DNA of 55,611 nt. Origin: Reclinomonas americana ATCC 50394 (Eukaryota; Jakobida; Jakobea; Jakobida). Shown piece by piece: positions 1-11,892 of this stretch. Position 1 is the first letter of the stretch; each line of letters starts with the position of its first letter. The stretch lies in contig PS015453.1 in assembly GCA_048213135.1 (NCBI GenBank), positions 104,983 to 160,593 on the forward strand, given 5' to 3'. Below the pieces are notes generated by a model, which saw only the letters and a list, made by a program, of their open reading frames with translations, was not told where the DNA came from and ran no database searches. Made by a program: the position numbers and the translations under genes.

Positions 1-280
1 ACCGACGACGAAGGTCTCCGTGTTGCGGTCGGCGACAGATGAGTGTGCGCCGTGGCCGAGGCCGGTGAGCGTGGGGTCTGTGTGTCACTGAGCTCCGGCA
101 ACAGCTCCGCCGCTATTCTCTCTTCGCCCACACGGTCGGCCAGCACCGCCAACAGCAGCACATCGTCCTCCTCGGTTCCACGCTGCGCCCAGTCCTGCAG
201 CCACCGCCACTCCTCGACCGTCAGTGGTTGGTTTGACACGCGGCCCAAGTCGCTCAGTGTGTACACGGTGGATGTCTGCG

Positions 281-311
<31 letters not shown>

Positions 312-863
312 TGGCGCTGGTCGTCGACCCAGCCAGGCGGTCAACTTGGTTCGCCACGAGGCCACCAGGCAAGTTTGCAGCGGATCGGGGACGCGGCGCA
401 GTCGCATCGCCAGCAGCGATCGCACCGCCAGGTTCAGCCACGCATGCTCACCACGCCCGTTGGTGGGGCACGCCGCAATGACCTCCTGCAGCGAACTGCC
501 GACTCCGAGGGTGGCAGGCAGCGATCGCCGACTGTTCGCTGCATCGCCGGCATCGGCAAAGCACACGACCGCNNNNNNNNNNNNNNNNNNNNNNNNNNNN
601 NNNNNNNNNNNNNNNNNNNNNNNNNNNNNNNNNNNNNNNNNNNNNNNNNNNNNNNNNNNNNNNNNNNNNNNNNNNNNNNNNNNNNNNNNNNNNNNNNNNN
701 NNNNNNNNNNTTCGCCCAACGGATCCGCCACATCCGTGACCTCACGATCGTCTTCGCTGCGCTCCAGCGGCAGCAAGAGCCACCGGAGCTCGGCCGGTTC
801 GAGACGGGGATCGGGCGGACAGACGCAGACAGCCAACGCTGCCGACCGACGATGGGTGCCATG
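1..863 (-). CDS. Unrecognised protein with poly-Ser tract, partial at left edge
   Basis: On the minus strand a long open frame without its own ATG reads from the N gap at 573-710 down to position 1. It contains a Leu/Ala-rich helical stretch (WLNLAVRSLLAMRLRRV), a run of nine serines encoded by AGC codons (CTG repeat on the plus strand near 283-309), and then YTLSDLGRVSNQPLTVEEWR and an acidic, Leu-rich segment. Right of the gap the matching frame reads PPDPRLEPAELRWLLLPLER, again protein-like. The first ATG is not in this frame: the frame is closed by an in-frame TAG just upstream, so the true start is probably in an earlier exon or lies behind an unrecognised splice site. I see no known domain. 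The frame choice rests on amino-acid composition only. Confidence 0.5.
283..310. repeat. CTG/CAG trinucleotide repeat, coding
   Basis: About nine uninterrupted CTG units. Read on the minus strand in the favoured coding frame they give a serine run; the other frames would give Gln or Ala. Confidence 0.9.
573..710. other. Assembly gap (138 N)
   Basis: Run of N inside the left-edge minus-strand gene. Confidence 1.
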
Positions 864-1235
864 AAGAGAGCACTCACTCTAATTTTTGACACACCGTAAT
901 AGAGTAACATACACCCACATACACCAAGGTGCCTGCTGTAGGAAAGACACAATGCACAAAATGAACGCCATTTTTGAGAAACAATTGCATGTGGTTCGAA
1001 GTCCCAGCAAGATGCTCGATCCGTTGTGATTGATTTGTTTCGATATCACACTGGCCTGTGCGTCGGTGCTGCAGCGCGCACACTTCTTTGTGTGCTCTCT
1101 CGTGCGCGCTGCTACCGAATGCCCCTCTTCTGGCAACACGCCAACTGCATTCAGTACGGCGTTTCACACAAACCCCTCCGAAACGGCAAGTATCAAATAA
1201 AACAAAACGTTCGACCCGTTTTGCTCGATCGCGAA
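864..1235. other. Intergenic region between divergent genes
   Basis: About 370 bp between the left minus-strand gene and the plus-strand gene beginning at 1236. No credible exon seen. An AT-rich element (tatcaaataaaac, 1191-1203) sits just upstream of the downstream ATG and could be a core promoter element; this is inference. Confidence 0.4.
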
Positions 1236-4200
1236 ATGTTGAGCAGTGGCGACGACGGTGACGGTGGCGATGTACGGCACTCGTCGTCACGCAGCGCCAC
1301 CATATCACCCACGGAGAGAAGAGGGAGCAGTGTGATGGGTTTGCCACGGCGATCACGCAGCGCGTCCACTCGTCGCACGGCACCGGAGAGTGGACGACTC
1401 ACGCTCAACACCTCCTCCTCCACCGCGATCACCTCCTCCGCCACAGCGCGTGTGCTCAACAACACCAGTCGAGTGCACTACGCCACTCCACGCTCTGCTC
1501 GCGATGTGCGTGTGCGGTTGACAGAGAGTGTGTGTGTGTGTGTGCGTGTGTGACTCATCCGATCACGCACGCAGCTCAAGGTGTTTCCTGATCGCCCTCA
1601 GTCGGCCTGCTCAGCACGCGGTCTGAGTGCACTGGCCTCGTCGGTAACTAACCTCGATCGTGCACGACTCATGCGTGTGCGTGTGCGCCAGTCAGTGACT
1701 GACAAATTCTCTTCCGCCCGCCGCAGCGCAACAGCTACTATGGTGACATGCTGGGCGCACTCAACGCCAAGGCGACGCCACAGAGCTCCATGATGGCCCC
1801 GACGACGATTATCACCGCCAGCAGTCGCAGCAATAGTGTCGCCGTCCCCATGTTTGCTCCGCGTCGACAGAGCTCGATACGAGGCATGTCGCCGTCGCCG
1901 CAGGCCGACGCCGAGAATCGCAATCCGTTCGAGCAGCCTCCCCGCGGAATGATGTTGACGGTGGTGCCACCGGATATGCTGCTGGATCGGTCGCCCTCGT
2001 CACGCGACGCGTGGACTCGTCGGCCAACCTCGGCGTCTGTGTTGGTCGGCCGGGCGTCGTCGATGGTGATTGGCGACACGAGTTTTCTGGCAGGCACCGT
2101 GATGCCGCAGCCGGTGCCGGCGCCTGTATTCGACGCCATGTATGCGGAGCTCAAGACAAAAGCAGGTGTGTTTTCGGGGGGTGGATGAGTGGAGCTCGTG
2201 AGGAGTGAGCGAGAGACTGAACGCAGCACGTGGCGCAGAGGAGAGCAAGGTCGCGGAGAAGAAGCATCGCGAGGACGCGGCTGGGGCGAACAAGGATTCG
2301 GCAGGTGATGATGGTGAGTTGCCACTTGTCGCCACTTGTTCCGTCGACGGCGAAGCCTCACACTACATGCACAGGCTCCAAGTGGCGCCATCGGCCAGTC
2401 TCGGCGACTGTTCTCGGTGTGCTTCTTTTTTCACTGCTGCTGCGATGATAACTGCATGAGTGTCTCACGAAACAACGCAGAGTCCCGACTGGCTGCCATG
2501 CGAAAGCGACAACCGTCCACAGCAGAACGTGTGGCCATGACCAAGGCGCACTTTATGGATCACCCGAATGCGCTCTCGGAGTTGTTCAAGCGTGCAGGTA
2601 GCCTCGTTCTCATACGCGGTTGATCAGCGAGCTCCTTGTCTCATGCACGCGCACAAACAGAGGAAATGGAAAAGGAAATCAAGAGGGAGAAGCTGGAGCA
2701 CTTGAAAAAAGTGTGGGCGGCTTCCAACGTCGGCCGGATCGACTTTAGGAGACCAGTGAGCAATCCAGTGGAGGAACGTGTTCGCAAGGTTTGTTTTTCG
2801 TCGTTGGAGTAGAGGTATGCACGAGTGGCATCTGTCGCTCACGCCACTCGCACGACCGACAGATACAAGAGCAACGGGAGCATGCAGAGCAAATGCGGGA
2901 ACGCATCGAGGAATTCAACGAGTTCCAGGAGAAGATTCGTCTGCGCAAGTTGCAGGCCTACGAACACAAAATCAAGACGGTCTGTGAGTGTCGAAAAGAG
3001 AGAAGGAGTGTGCACGCACTGACTTCACAATCCAGGGGAAGCGACTGGAACGCATCGACACGGATCGAGACAGAATTTGTCTGCTGTTCAAGTGTGTAGT
3101 CGCCGGTTTTGCAGTGGATTACTTTGGGAGGTCGCTGTTGGTGAGTGGTGATGGTGTGGCGGTACACGTGCGCGAGGCTCTAGGGCACTGACGTGAGCTT
3201 GTGCACACGACCAGAAATTCCGCACGCTGCGAAGAGAGATTGGCGCCGTGCGAGTGTTGGAGACGCTACTGTGGCCCATGATTCATCGGCGCCGCGTGGC
3301 TCGTTTCTGCAAGGCCGCACGTGTCATTCGAAGGTTACTGCAATTGCTGCTGGAGGCTCTAAGTCCCTGAAGCCAGACCCCCACTCACATGTCACGTGCT
3401 GCAGAGTTTACTGGCGCTACAAGCTCGTTGTGAGAATTTGTCGCAAACGCAAAGCGTGCTCCGTACTGCGTGCGTTCTTCACCAGTCTGCATCGTGTACA
3501 ATCCGTGTCGCTCTTCATTCGAGCATACCATCGCAAGGGTACGCACCATGGTCGTTGTAACATACTGCGTGTGTTGTCGCGATTCTCATACGTACGTGTG
3601 CCTCCCAACGCAGTGACCCTCGCCCACGCTGTACTGTGTCGCTTCTATCGACACGTGCACGCCACTGTGCGGACGCTCACGCTGCAGGTGCGTCACCTTT
3701 TTTTCTTTACTTGCTACATGTGCCGCGCCTTACACTGTCGCGCGCACACAGTTCATGGATGTTGAGCAAGAGCTGCGTGAGTTCTACGAGGCGACAACCG
3801 GTGTTGCTCTTGCACCGACCGGCAACACGCAAAAGTCTGCGTTGAGGACCAAGGGTGCACGGGCAGGACGGCCACTGCGACGAAAACTCTCGGCCGGCAA
3901 TCGGGTACATGTCCACCGCTGAAGCCGCCAAGAGTTGCACGAAACTCATTTTATCGCGCAGGACATTCTGGTCGACACGGTGCGCAGCGTCACCTTTAGG
4001 GACGGGCCATCGTCGCCACCGGCCGAGAAGGATGTCATGAAGGAGGCCGTCGATGCACAGAGGTAATGACGAGCACTGACGCATCTCTGATCGTACTGTT
4101 GCTGATGTGTAGCCATGCTGTCTGGCAGAATATCGACCATGAAACGGGAAGCCATGGAATTGTGGACAGCACTCGGTCGCTACACCGCCGTGACAGAAAA

Positions 4201-5128
4201 GATCCGCTTCGATGCCGTTGTGCGCAACCTGCATCGACGGCGCCGCGAACACTGCGACAAACTCCGCCAGTACGTGGAGTTGTGTGCGATTGCACGCACC
4301 GGCTTGGCGCACACGACGAGAACGACCCACACGCGCCACGAGATCTCCGCTCGATTGGCTCGCCATCGCGAGAGCGTCGCCGTCGGCGGTGGCAGCGGGC
4401 ACTCGCGACGCCCGTCGACATTCCTCACCATCACCTCCAGCGGCAACACAACGCCTGTGCCATCGCCACGCAACGCAGGCGGAGGAGGAGGACACATGAG
4501 ACGGCCCTCCAGTTTTCTGACAGTCTCCAACAGCGGCACCAACACGCCCACCGTGTCACCACGCATTGAGGTGCCAAGCGGCGGTCATATACGGCGTCCC
4601 TCGGCCTTCCTCACCATCAACGCCGGCAGCTCCGGCAACACACCATCGACGTCGCCTCGACTCGACTTGCCCCGTCCGAGCATTGCCGTCAGCGGTCACA
4701 GTCGACGGCAATCGTCCGTTGGCTCCGGAAGCGGCGGAACACCCATCACATCGCCCAGGCAGCTTGGCTTTGCCGATGCACTGTCACTACTCGCCGCGGC
4801 CGCGCCCGCCAATCGTCCGCAGTTCAAGGTTCGTGCTTGTTGTCGACCACGGTTGGCGATCACCCAGCTACTCACCCGTGTACACGCGCAGCTGCTGTTG
4901 AGTCGTACAGACATGTACGATCTCGTGGTTCGCGCCCTGCGCGAAACAGTGAGGGAGTTGGTGGCCGAATCGGGCGGCGCCGAACCCTCCGTCGTAGCCG
5001 CCACACGCGGTCTACACGTGCCCACCATGGTGCGCAGCTCTTCTGCTCTGCTGCTGGCGGCGGCCGAGTCACGGCGAGCAAACTCGACGTCGCCCTACCA
5101 CAGCATCGTGCTAGAAGATAGAATGTAA
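1236..5128 (+). CDS. Coiled-coil protein with basic helices and tandem RRPS/SPR repeats
   Basis: Multi-exon gene; the first Met opens an acidic then Ser/Arg-rich head (MLSSGDDGDGGD). Exons joined at GT-AG borders give, in order: a Ser/Pro-rich region (exon from about 1726 to 2160); a charged coiled coil (about 2480-2790 and 2863-2980, with EQMRERIEEFNEFQEK); a strongly basic, aromatic helical zone (about 3214-3690, e.g. MIHRRRVARFCKAARVIRR and VYWRYKLVVRICRKRK) that looks like a run of IQ-type calmodulin-binding helices without perfect IQ consensus; a second helical zone; four degenerate repeats carrying RRPS or RRQS and SPR motifs (4395-4762); and a C-terminal helix (MYDLVVRALRETVRELV). The stop is TAA. 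At 4080-4139 the acceptor that keeps frame is the one before AATATCGACC, not the earlier gtag. I do not recognise the family; a cytoskeletal or ciliary scaffold is a guess. Confidence 0.72.
4395..4762 (+). repeat. Four degenerate protein repeats with RRxS and SPR motifs
   Basis: Within one exon, units of roughly 25-35 residues begin with G-G-H-x-R-R-P-S (GHSRRPSTFLT, GHMRRPSSFLT, GHIRRPSAFLT, GHSRRQSSV) and each ends with a T-P...SPR element. RRxS is the classic basophilic (PKA-type) kinase consensus and TP/SP are proline-directed sites. Confidence 0.85.
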
Positions 5129-5285
5129 CTATAACAACTGCTCTCTTCAGGGGTCAGAGATCGTCGCCGCACTTCACACTATGCATGATTGTTGCGTACA
5201 AGCGCAGGCAGCACACAAGAACAACTCCGAAAGAAAACAACAACAACAACAACAACACTCGTACAGGGCGAGTCAAGCACGCCGG
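5129..5285. other. Short convergent intergenic spacer with AAC repeat
   Basis: 157 bp between the 3' ends of two convergent genes. It contains an (AAC)n run at about 5237-5255. No exon seen. Confidence 0.6.
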
Positions 5286-7280
5286 TTACTGGAGAATCGG
5301 GACGGCCCAGTTGCAGTCATCTGATGGCGCACACGCAGTTTTGAGTACAGATGACTTCATGTGGTGAGTGCGAGAGAGCAGAGACACACCCTCAATGCCC
5401 AGGTTGTCCTTGTGCATCTGCAATGACGCGGAATGCAATGAGCACAAGAGATTGAAAGGGGGTACGATGGAGAGAGACACACACGTACCATGATGCGGAA
5501 CCAGCCAGTCTCGCTGTAAATTGACAAAAAACAGTGCACAGTAAGCAAACATAGAGAGAGACAGACATGAGCAATGAAAGCGGCGGCAGCGTACCCCCAG
5601 TAGGTGCCCCACGAGTTGCGGCCAATCCAGTACTCGACGCCGTTCTCCACACCCCAGCCAGCGACCGAGATGACGTGGTTGGCCTGTTGGACGTACGGTC
5701 AGCGACGACAACACAGGGGAATTGTGTGTGTGCCGACAGCAGAGTGACATCACCGTCGGGAAGACGACAAACTCGGAGTAGACACCACCCGAGTAGGACT
5801 CGAACTTGTTGGTCACGTGAATGCCTGCGCGGAGGATCTAATGCATTGAGGAATGTGAAGCAAAAAATAAGCGATCACTGGCCACACGAACCGCAGGCAA
5901 TCGGACCGCGGGCAAAGATCTCAGCCTTCATCTTGGCCTGCGATATGCCCACAAAAGAATGAACGGGATATCAGCGTGTTGCTGGAGACAAAGAGTTAGG
6001 CTGTGCACGCACCGCGCCAGACACATCGCCGTACTCGGACACCTTCCACATCTTGAAGCTGGTCTCCGCCCAGCACTTGTCCTACAGGTGGGTGGCATCA
6101 GCATATGATATATATACATGTGCGTTCACATGGGGTGCCAGACTCAACTGAGTTGCAGTTCTTGCACGTGTTGATGGCATTGCAGTCGAGGTCGTTCGCC
6201 TCATACGGAGCGCAGCTGCAGGCAGGGAATGTCATACACAAACACACATCGTCTCCCGTACACGCTGATCGCCAAACGCAACGTCTCATCGACGAGGCCA
6301 TTGTCGTGCGCAAACTCGTACACGCAGCCCGGGAAGCCGCCACCGCAGCCACCGCACGGTCCACTGCGCCGAAAACAAGTGTAAGCAGCAGCAGCGGCCA
6401 ACAACAACAACTCAATCATGGCTGTGCGCACCAGTTGAGCAGGTACTGCGGCGCCAGGTTGACCGCCGGCCAGTTGCCCTTGGTCAGGATCTTGATGCGA
6501 TCCGACAGCGCCGAGGTGGTGCCCTGGTGGCGAGAACGAGTCAGCAGCCGAGACACGCATTTGCAAGCAGCGAAGGACGAAACATGCGCCCAGCAGCTGC
6601 CGCAGTACACCGGCTATCCAGAGAAGTGAGTGAGAAGTGGAGAAGAGAGACATGGGAGGGACAAACCAAGTGCTGGTTGCGAGAAAAGGTGACTGATGGC
6701 GCGCGGAATCATGTCAGTCACACACGCTGATGACAAGCACAAACGCGCGCGCTCACACACATACACACCAAGGTTGGTGTTTGGGCCAGTCACGTTGCGC
6801 CAGTCCCACGCCGTCGGCAGAGTCAGCTTTCCGGCCTCCACCTGCTGCCACGGTTCCTCCGAGAGCACCACGCGAGGCTTGTGCTCCGGGTGACGACGCG
6901 TCCACTCCTCCTGTATGTGTGTAGAGAGAAGGGGACAGAGAGGGTAAGCACACGTGAAAGAGAGGGGCGCAGAGCGTGGTGTGTGACGAACCCTGGAGAT
7001 GACCTCGCCATTGACCTTCATGCCGCTGTGCGCACACGCACACGCACGCACATTACCACTCGTCAGCGCCTTTTCCCGGCATGCTCACACACATACAGAC
7101 AGAGAGAGAGGAGCGAAGGAAGATAGACACACACACGCGCGCACACACACATGCAAGAACCCCCGACAATAATGGACGAAACTCGTGCATGGCGCCCTCA
7201 TCATTCCAGTTGGTGCGCAGTGCGCTGACGCACACCACCGACACGGCCAAGACAACAACAAGCAGAACCACCGCGCGCAT
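5286..7280 (-). CDS. Cathepsin Z (X)-type papain-family cysteine carboxypeptidase
   Basis: Lysosomal or secreted peptidase of family C1. Exon 1 begins with a signal peptide ([20 protein letters not shown]). After a short propeptide the mature enzyme starts at [10 protein letters not shown]. Joining exons gives [20 protein letters not shown]: the catalytic Cys codon is 6593-6595, and the preceding HLP matches the His-containing mini-loop insertion that gives cathepsin Z its carboxypeptidase character. Next come [20 protein letters not shown], a Cys-rich loop, [35 protein letters not shown], the active-site His in [10 protein letters not shown] and Asn in [14 protein letters not shown]. The last intron joins NLGIE to [11 protein letters not shown] and a TAA stop, matching the C-terminal end of animal cathepsin Z. 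About ten short introns interrupt it. It is divergent from the V-ATPase gene (142 bp apart). Confidence 0.93.
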
Positions 7281-7422
7281 GCTTCACGTGTGTGTGATGT
7301 GACAATCCGCGTGAGTCACGTCTTGCGTTTGTCCCATTTCACACTCACGCACACTCTTCTCCATCACCCACCACCCCGCGCGTCTCTTTGTGCACTAGCA
7401 AGCAGCAAGAGACACCTCTCGA
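7281..7422. promoter_or_regulatory. Short bidirectional promoter region
   Basis: 142 bp separate the start codons of the cathepsin gene (minus) and the V-ATPase subunit D gene (plus), so both promoters must overlap here or extend into 5' exons. No TATA box seen. Confidence 0.5.
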
Positions 7423-9072
<1,650 letters not shown>

Positions 9073-9388
9073 TTTGTGTTTTCTTTCTACTTCTTTTACC
9101 TGGCTTTCTGGTGGGGAGACTCTGTCTGGCAGAGTGTACTCGTGACAGCTTGGGTGTTTGCAGTGGTATTCGCAACCGGGAGGTTGGATGTCGTAACTGT
9201 TCTTGCATGTCTGTCTCTCTATCATTCTGTATGGGAGGTGATGTTGGTGAGGCGTGAGGTGCACGGAGACAGGCGTCGAGACACGCTGAGGTCCGTTTAT
9301 CTCACTCTCAATAAGTCCCGTCGAACTCGAGCGACTGTATCTGGAGGTGTTGATGAGGCGTGTGGTGCACGGAGACACGCAGAGGTCC

Positions 9389-9428
<40 letters not shown>

Positions 9429-9896
9429 AATTCACTGACCATACTCGAGGTTGAGAACTTCGAATTCTCGTCATGACTAACAGATAGCCAAGCAAGAACG
9501 AAGTCGCTCACCATCTTCATCCACTTGTCGACTGTCCGAGACACGCACAGAAGCTGCTTTTGCATTCTTTGGCACGGGTATGGTCGGAGGAGGCCTATGC
9601 GGCAGTGGCGTTAACGATGTTGTATACGTAATTACGACTGCGTTTCTCACTGTAGAATACTCGTGCGCATGCGCCGATCGCGAACAGCAACAACCAGTGG
9701 TCTTTGGCAGCACGTCTCCAGTTTCCCTCGCGTGCGTCTTCGGCTGGATGCTGAGTGAGCGGAAGTGCATACTCTCTCGGGCAGCGTATCTCCGAGCATT
9801 GCATGCAGCCACGCATATGTGCTCGTGCTGCTCGCGATATCCAACACAAGATATCTGCACATACACACACATTTTGTTTCTCATCGTGAGCAAAGC
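9073..9896. other. Intergenic region, 0.8 kb
   Basis: No credible exon on either strand. It holds the 3' flank of the V-ATPase gene, an imperfect direct repeat (9248-9297 and 9354-9391), a (CT)n run (9390-9423), and the presumed promoter of the next gene. The long minus-strand open frame here has no protein-like composition. Confidence 0.6.
9248..9391. repeat. Imperfect direct repeat pair
   Basis: The segment tgaggcgtgaggtgcacgga (from 9248) recurs as tgaggcgtgtggtgcacgga (from 9354); both copies continue through gagac and end in gaggtccgt. The first copy has an extra 12-13 bases before that end. Spacing is 106 bp. Confidence 0.85.
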
Positions 9897-10936
9897 ATGC
9901 GTGCCTTTTCCGTCATTTTGATGTTCGCCGCACTCGTGGCCGCAGTGGCACTGCTGGCAGGCACCACTGACGCACGACGCATGACGCGTGAGGAGATGGT
10001 GGAGAGCATCAAGGACCTCGACGGTTGCGTGCATTTCCTTCTTCTCCTTCTTCTCTCTTTTCTCCTTGTCTCTCACGTGTCGCCACCACACCAGCCCTCG
10101 GTTTCTTCGAGGCAGAGGAGGAGGAGGAGGCAGCGGAGGACGACGAGGACGAGGAGGAGATGGTCGAGGCCACGGCCGTGTTCCCCGTGTACAAGTGCTC
10201 CAAAGGCGGCAAGTCGAGGACGTACACCAACTGGGAGCTGCGCGATGTCGATCTCACCACAGTGACACCGCCGGCTGTGCACGGCGTGGCACCAAAGCCC
10301 GTGGTGTTGCGTCACTCTCTCTCTCTCTCTCTCTCCTGCTGTACGGCCAAGGCGATGGTACGGTACAGCTAGGTTGTGTGTGTGTGTGTGTGTGTNNNNN
10401 NNNNNNNNNNNNNNNNNNNNNNNNNNNNNNNNNNNNNNNNNNNNNNNNNNNNNNNNNNNNNNNNNNNNNNNNNNNNNNNNNNNNNNNNNNNNNNNNNNNN
10501 NNNNNNNNNNNNNNNNNNNNNNNNNNNNNNNNNNNNNNNNNNNNNNNNNNNNNNNNNNNNNNNNNNNNNNNNNNNNNNNNNNNNNNNNNNNNNNNNNNNN
10601 NNNNNNNNNNNNNNNNNNNNNNNNNNNNNNNNNNNNNNNNNNNNNNNNNNNNNNNNNNNNNNNNNNNNNNNNNNNNNNNNNNNNNNNNNNNNNNNNNNNN
10701 NNNNNNNNNNNNNNNNNNNNNNNNNNNNNNNNNNNNNNNNNNNNNNNNNNNNNNNNNNNNNNNNNNNNNNNNNNNNNNNNNNNNNNNNNNNNNNNNNNNN
10801 NNNNNNNNNNNNNNNNNNNNNNNNNNNNNNNNNNNNNNNNNNNNNNNNNNNNNNNNNNNNNNNNNACGTCGTCGCGTACGTACGTACCGTACCGTACCGT
10901 ACCGTACCGTACCGTACCGTACCGTACGTCGTACGT

Positions 10937-10968
<32 letters not shown>

Positions 10969-10970
10969 TC

Positions 10971-11057
<87 letters not shown>

Positions 11058-11429
11058 TGGGAGAACGTGCATTTGTGCTTACATTTGTGTTGTGTGAGAG
11101 CAGCAACATCTCGTGGAAGCGCGGCAAGCTGCCGGGCAAGCAACAGTTCGAGATCAACGACACCAACAACATCTACTTTGAGGTGCCGGCGACGGTGCAG
11201 GTGGCCGGCAAGGCGCGCTACGTGATTGTTGTCAAGAAGCTCGGCAAGAAGGTGAGCCCACACATTGTGCAGGTGAAGAGATTACGGCGCACCTCACTTC
11301 TCCACCATGCAGACTTTCAAGTTCGCGTTCGAGACGACCGCGAAGCGCGACGAGTTCATCCAGGCCGCCGGTCTGAAGCTGGACGTGACCATGACCAGCA
11401 AGATTAACGCCAACTCTGGCCGACCCTGA
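9897..11429 (+). CDS. Small secreted or ER protein with acidic N-terminal segment, unknown function
   Basis: Exon 1 starts MRAFSVILMFAALVAAVALL, a clear signal peptide with likely cleavage after TDA. Exon 2 begins after an intron ending ccacaccag and carries an acidic run (about 20 Glu/Asp between FFEAEEEEEA and EEEMVEA), then VFPVYKCSKGGKSRTYTNWE. An intron with (CT)n, (GT)n and an N gap (10396-10865) follows. Later exons give NISWKRGKLPGKQQFEINDT, a beta-like stretch ending YVIVVKKLGKK, and TFKFAFETTAKRDEFIQAAG, with TGA at 11427-11429. One exon may be lost in the gap. The visible protein is about 170 residues. I do not recognise it; the lysine-rich C-terminal half could be a small beta-sandwich domain, which is only a guess. 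Confidence 0.75.
10396..10865. other. Assembly gap (470 N)
   Basis: Run of N inside an intron of the small secreted protein gene, with simple repeats on both sides. Confidence 1.
10866..11055. repeat. Composite microsatellite: (GTACC)n, (CGT)n, (CT)n
   Basis: Three different simple repeats follow one another in a single intron: a GTACC pentanucleotide (about 10884-10926), a CGT trinucleotide (about 10937-10968) and a CT dinucleotide (about 10969-11055). The tract begins directly at the right border of an N gap whose left border is a GT repeat. Confidence 0.95.
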
Positions 11430-11892
11430 AGAGTGGCACATGCGCATGCACTGAGGTGCAAGTTGTGCCACCAAGTGAAGAAAGGATTGTACGACACAAA
11501 ACATCGAATATCACAACAACATTCATTCAAACAAGGAACAGTGACCATATGTGGTACCAAGTCTGAAGTTAAAGGAGTGCAATGATTTTGTAGCTGCACA
11601 AACACCACTGCTGCATTATGCTTGTCACGAGTCGTGGTTTCTCTTGCGCATGCATGCGCTGACAGAGCCACCATCGACAGTTCCGGATCCACTTTTTCTC
11701 GATGTCAGTTTCTGGTGCTCACTCAACATGGTGATCCTCGTGTAGCTATGTTGCTGTTTGCATTACTTCTTGCAGCAACTTGGCTGTAAAAGGACAAGTC
11801 GCGGCAGTTTTTCCGACGTGCGACTCGCTTGTCTCTCTTTGTCACCCTCTCTCCTGTCTTTCTTAAGATACCAACCTGCACACTGTTGCAAG
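11430..11892. other. Intergenic region, 0.46 kb
   Basis: No exon, tRNA-like element or repeat recognised. It should hold the 3' end of the small secreted protein gene and the promoter of the giant HECT gene. Confidence 0.5.

Noticed and set aside
434-952. Minus-strand frame beginning MAPIVGRQRWLS
   Set aside because: Arg/Trp/Ser-rich noise composition; the neighbouring frame (PPDPRLEPAELRWLLLPLER) is more protein-like and agrees with the frame left of the gap.
992-1003. ggttcgaagtcc, resembling a tRNA B box
   Set aside because: It has one extra base relative to the consensus, and the upstream sequence cannot form a D arm, anticodon arm or acceptor stem.
9477-10091. 204-residue minus-strand frame in the 9.5-10.1 kb region
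   Set aside because: It is antisense to the signal peptide exon of the secreted protein and has no coherent pattern; His/Cys/Arg content is typical of chance frames here.
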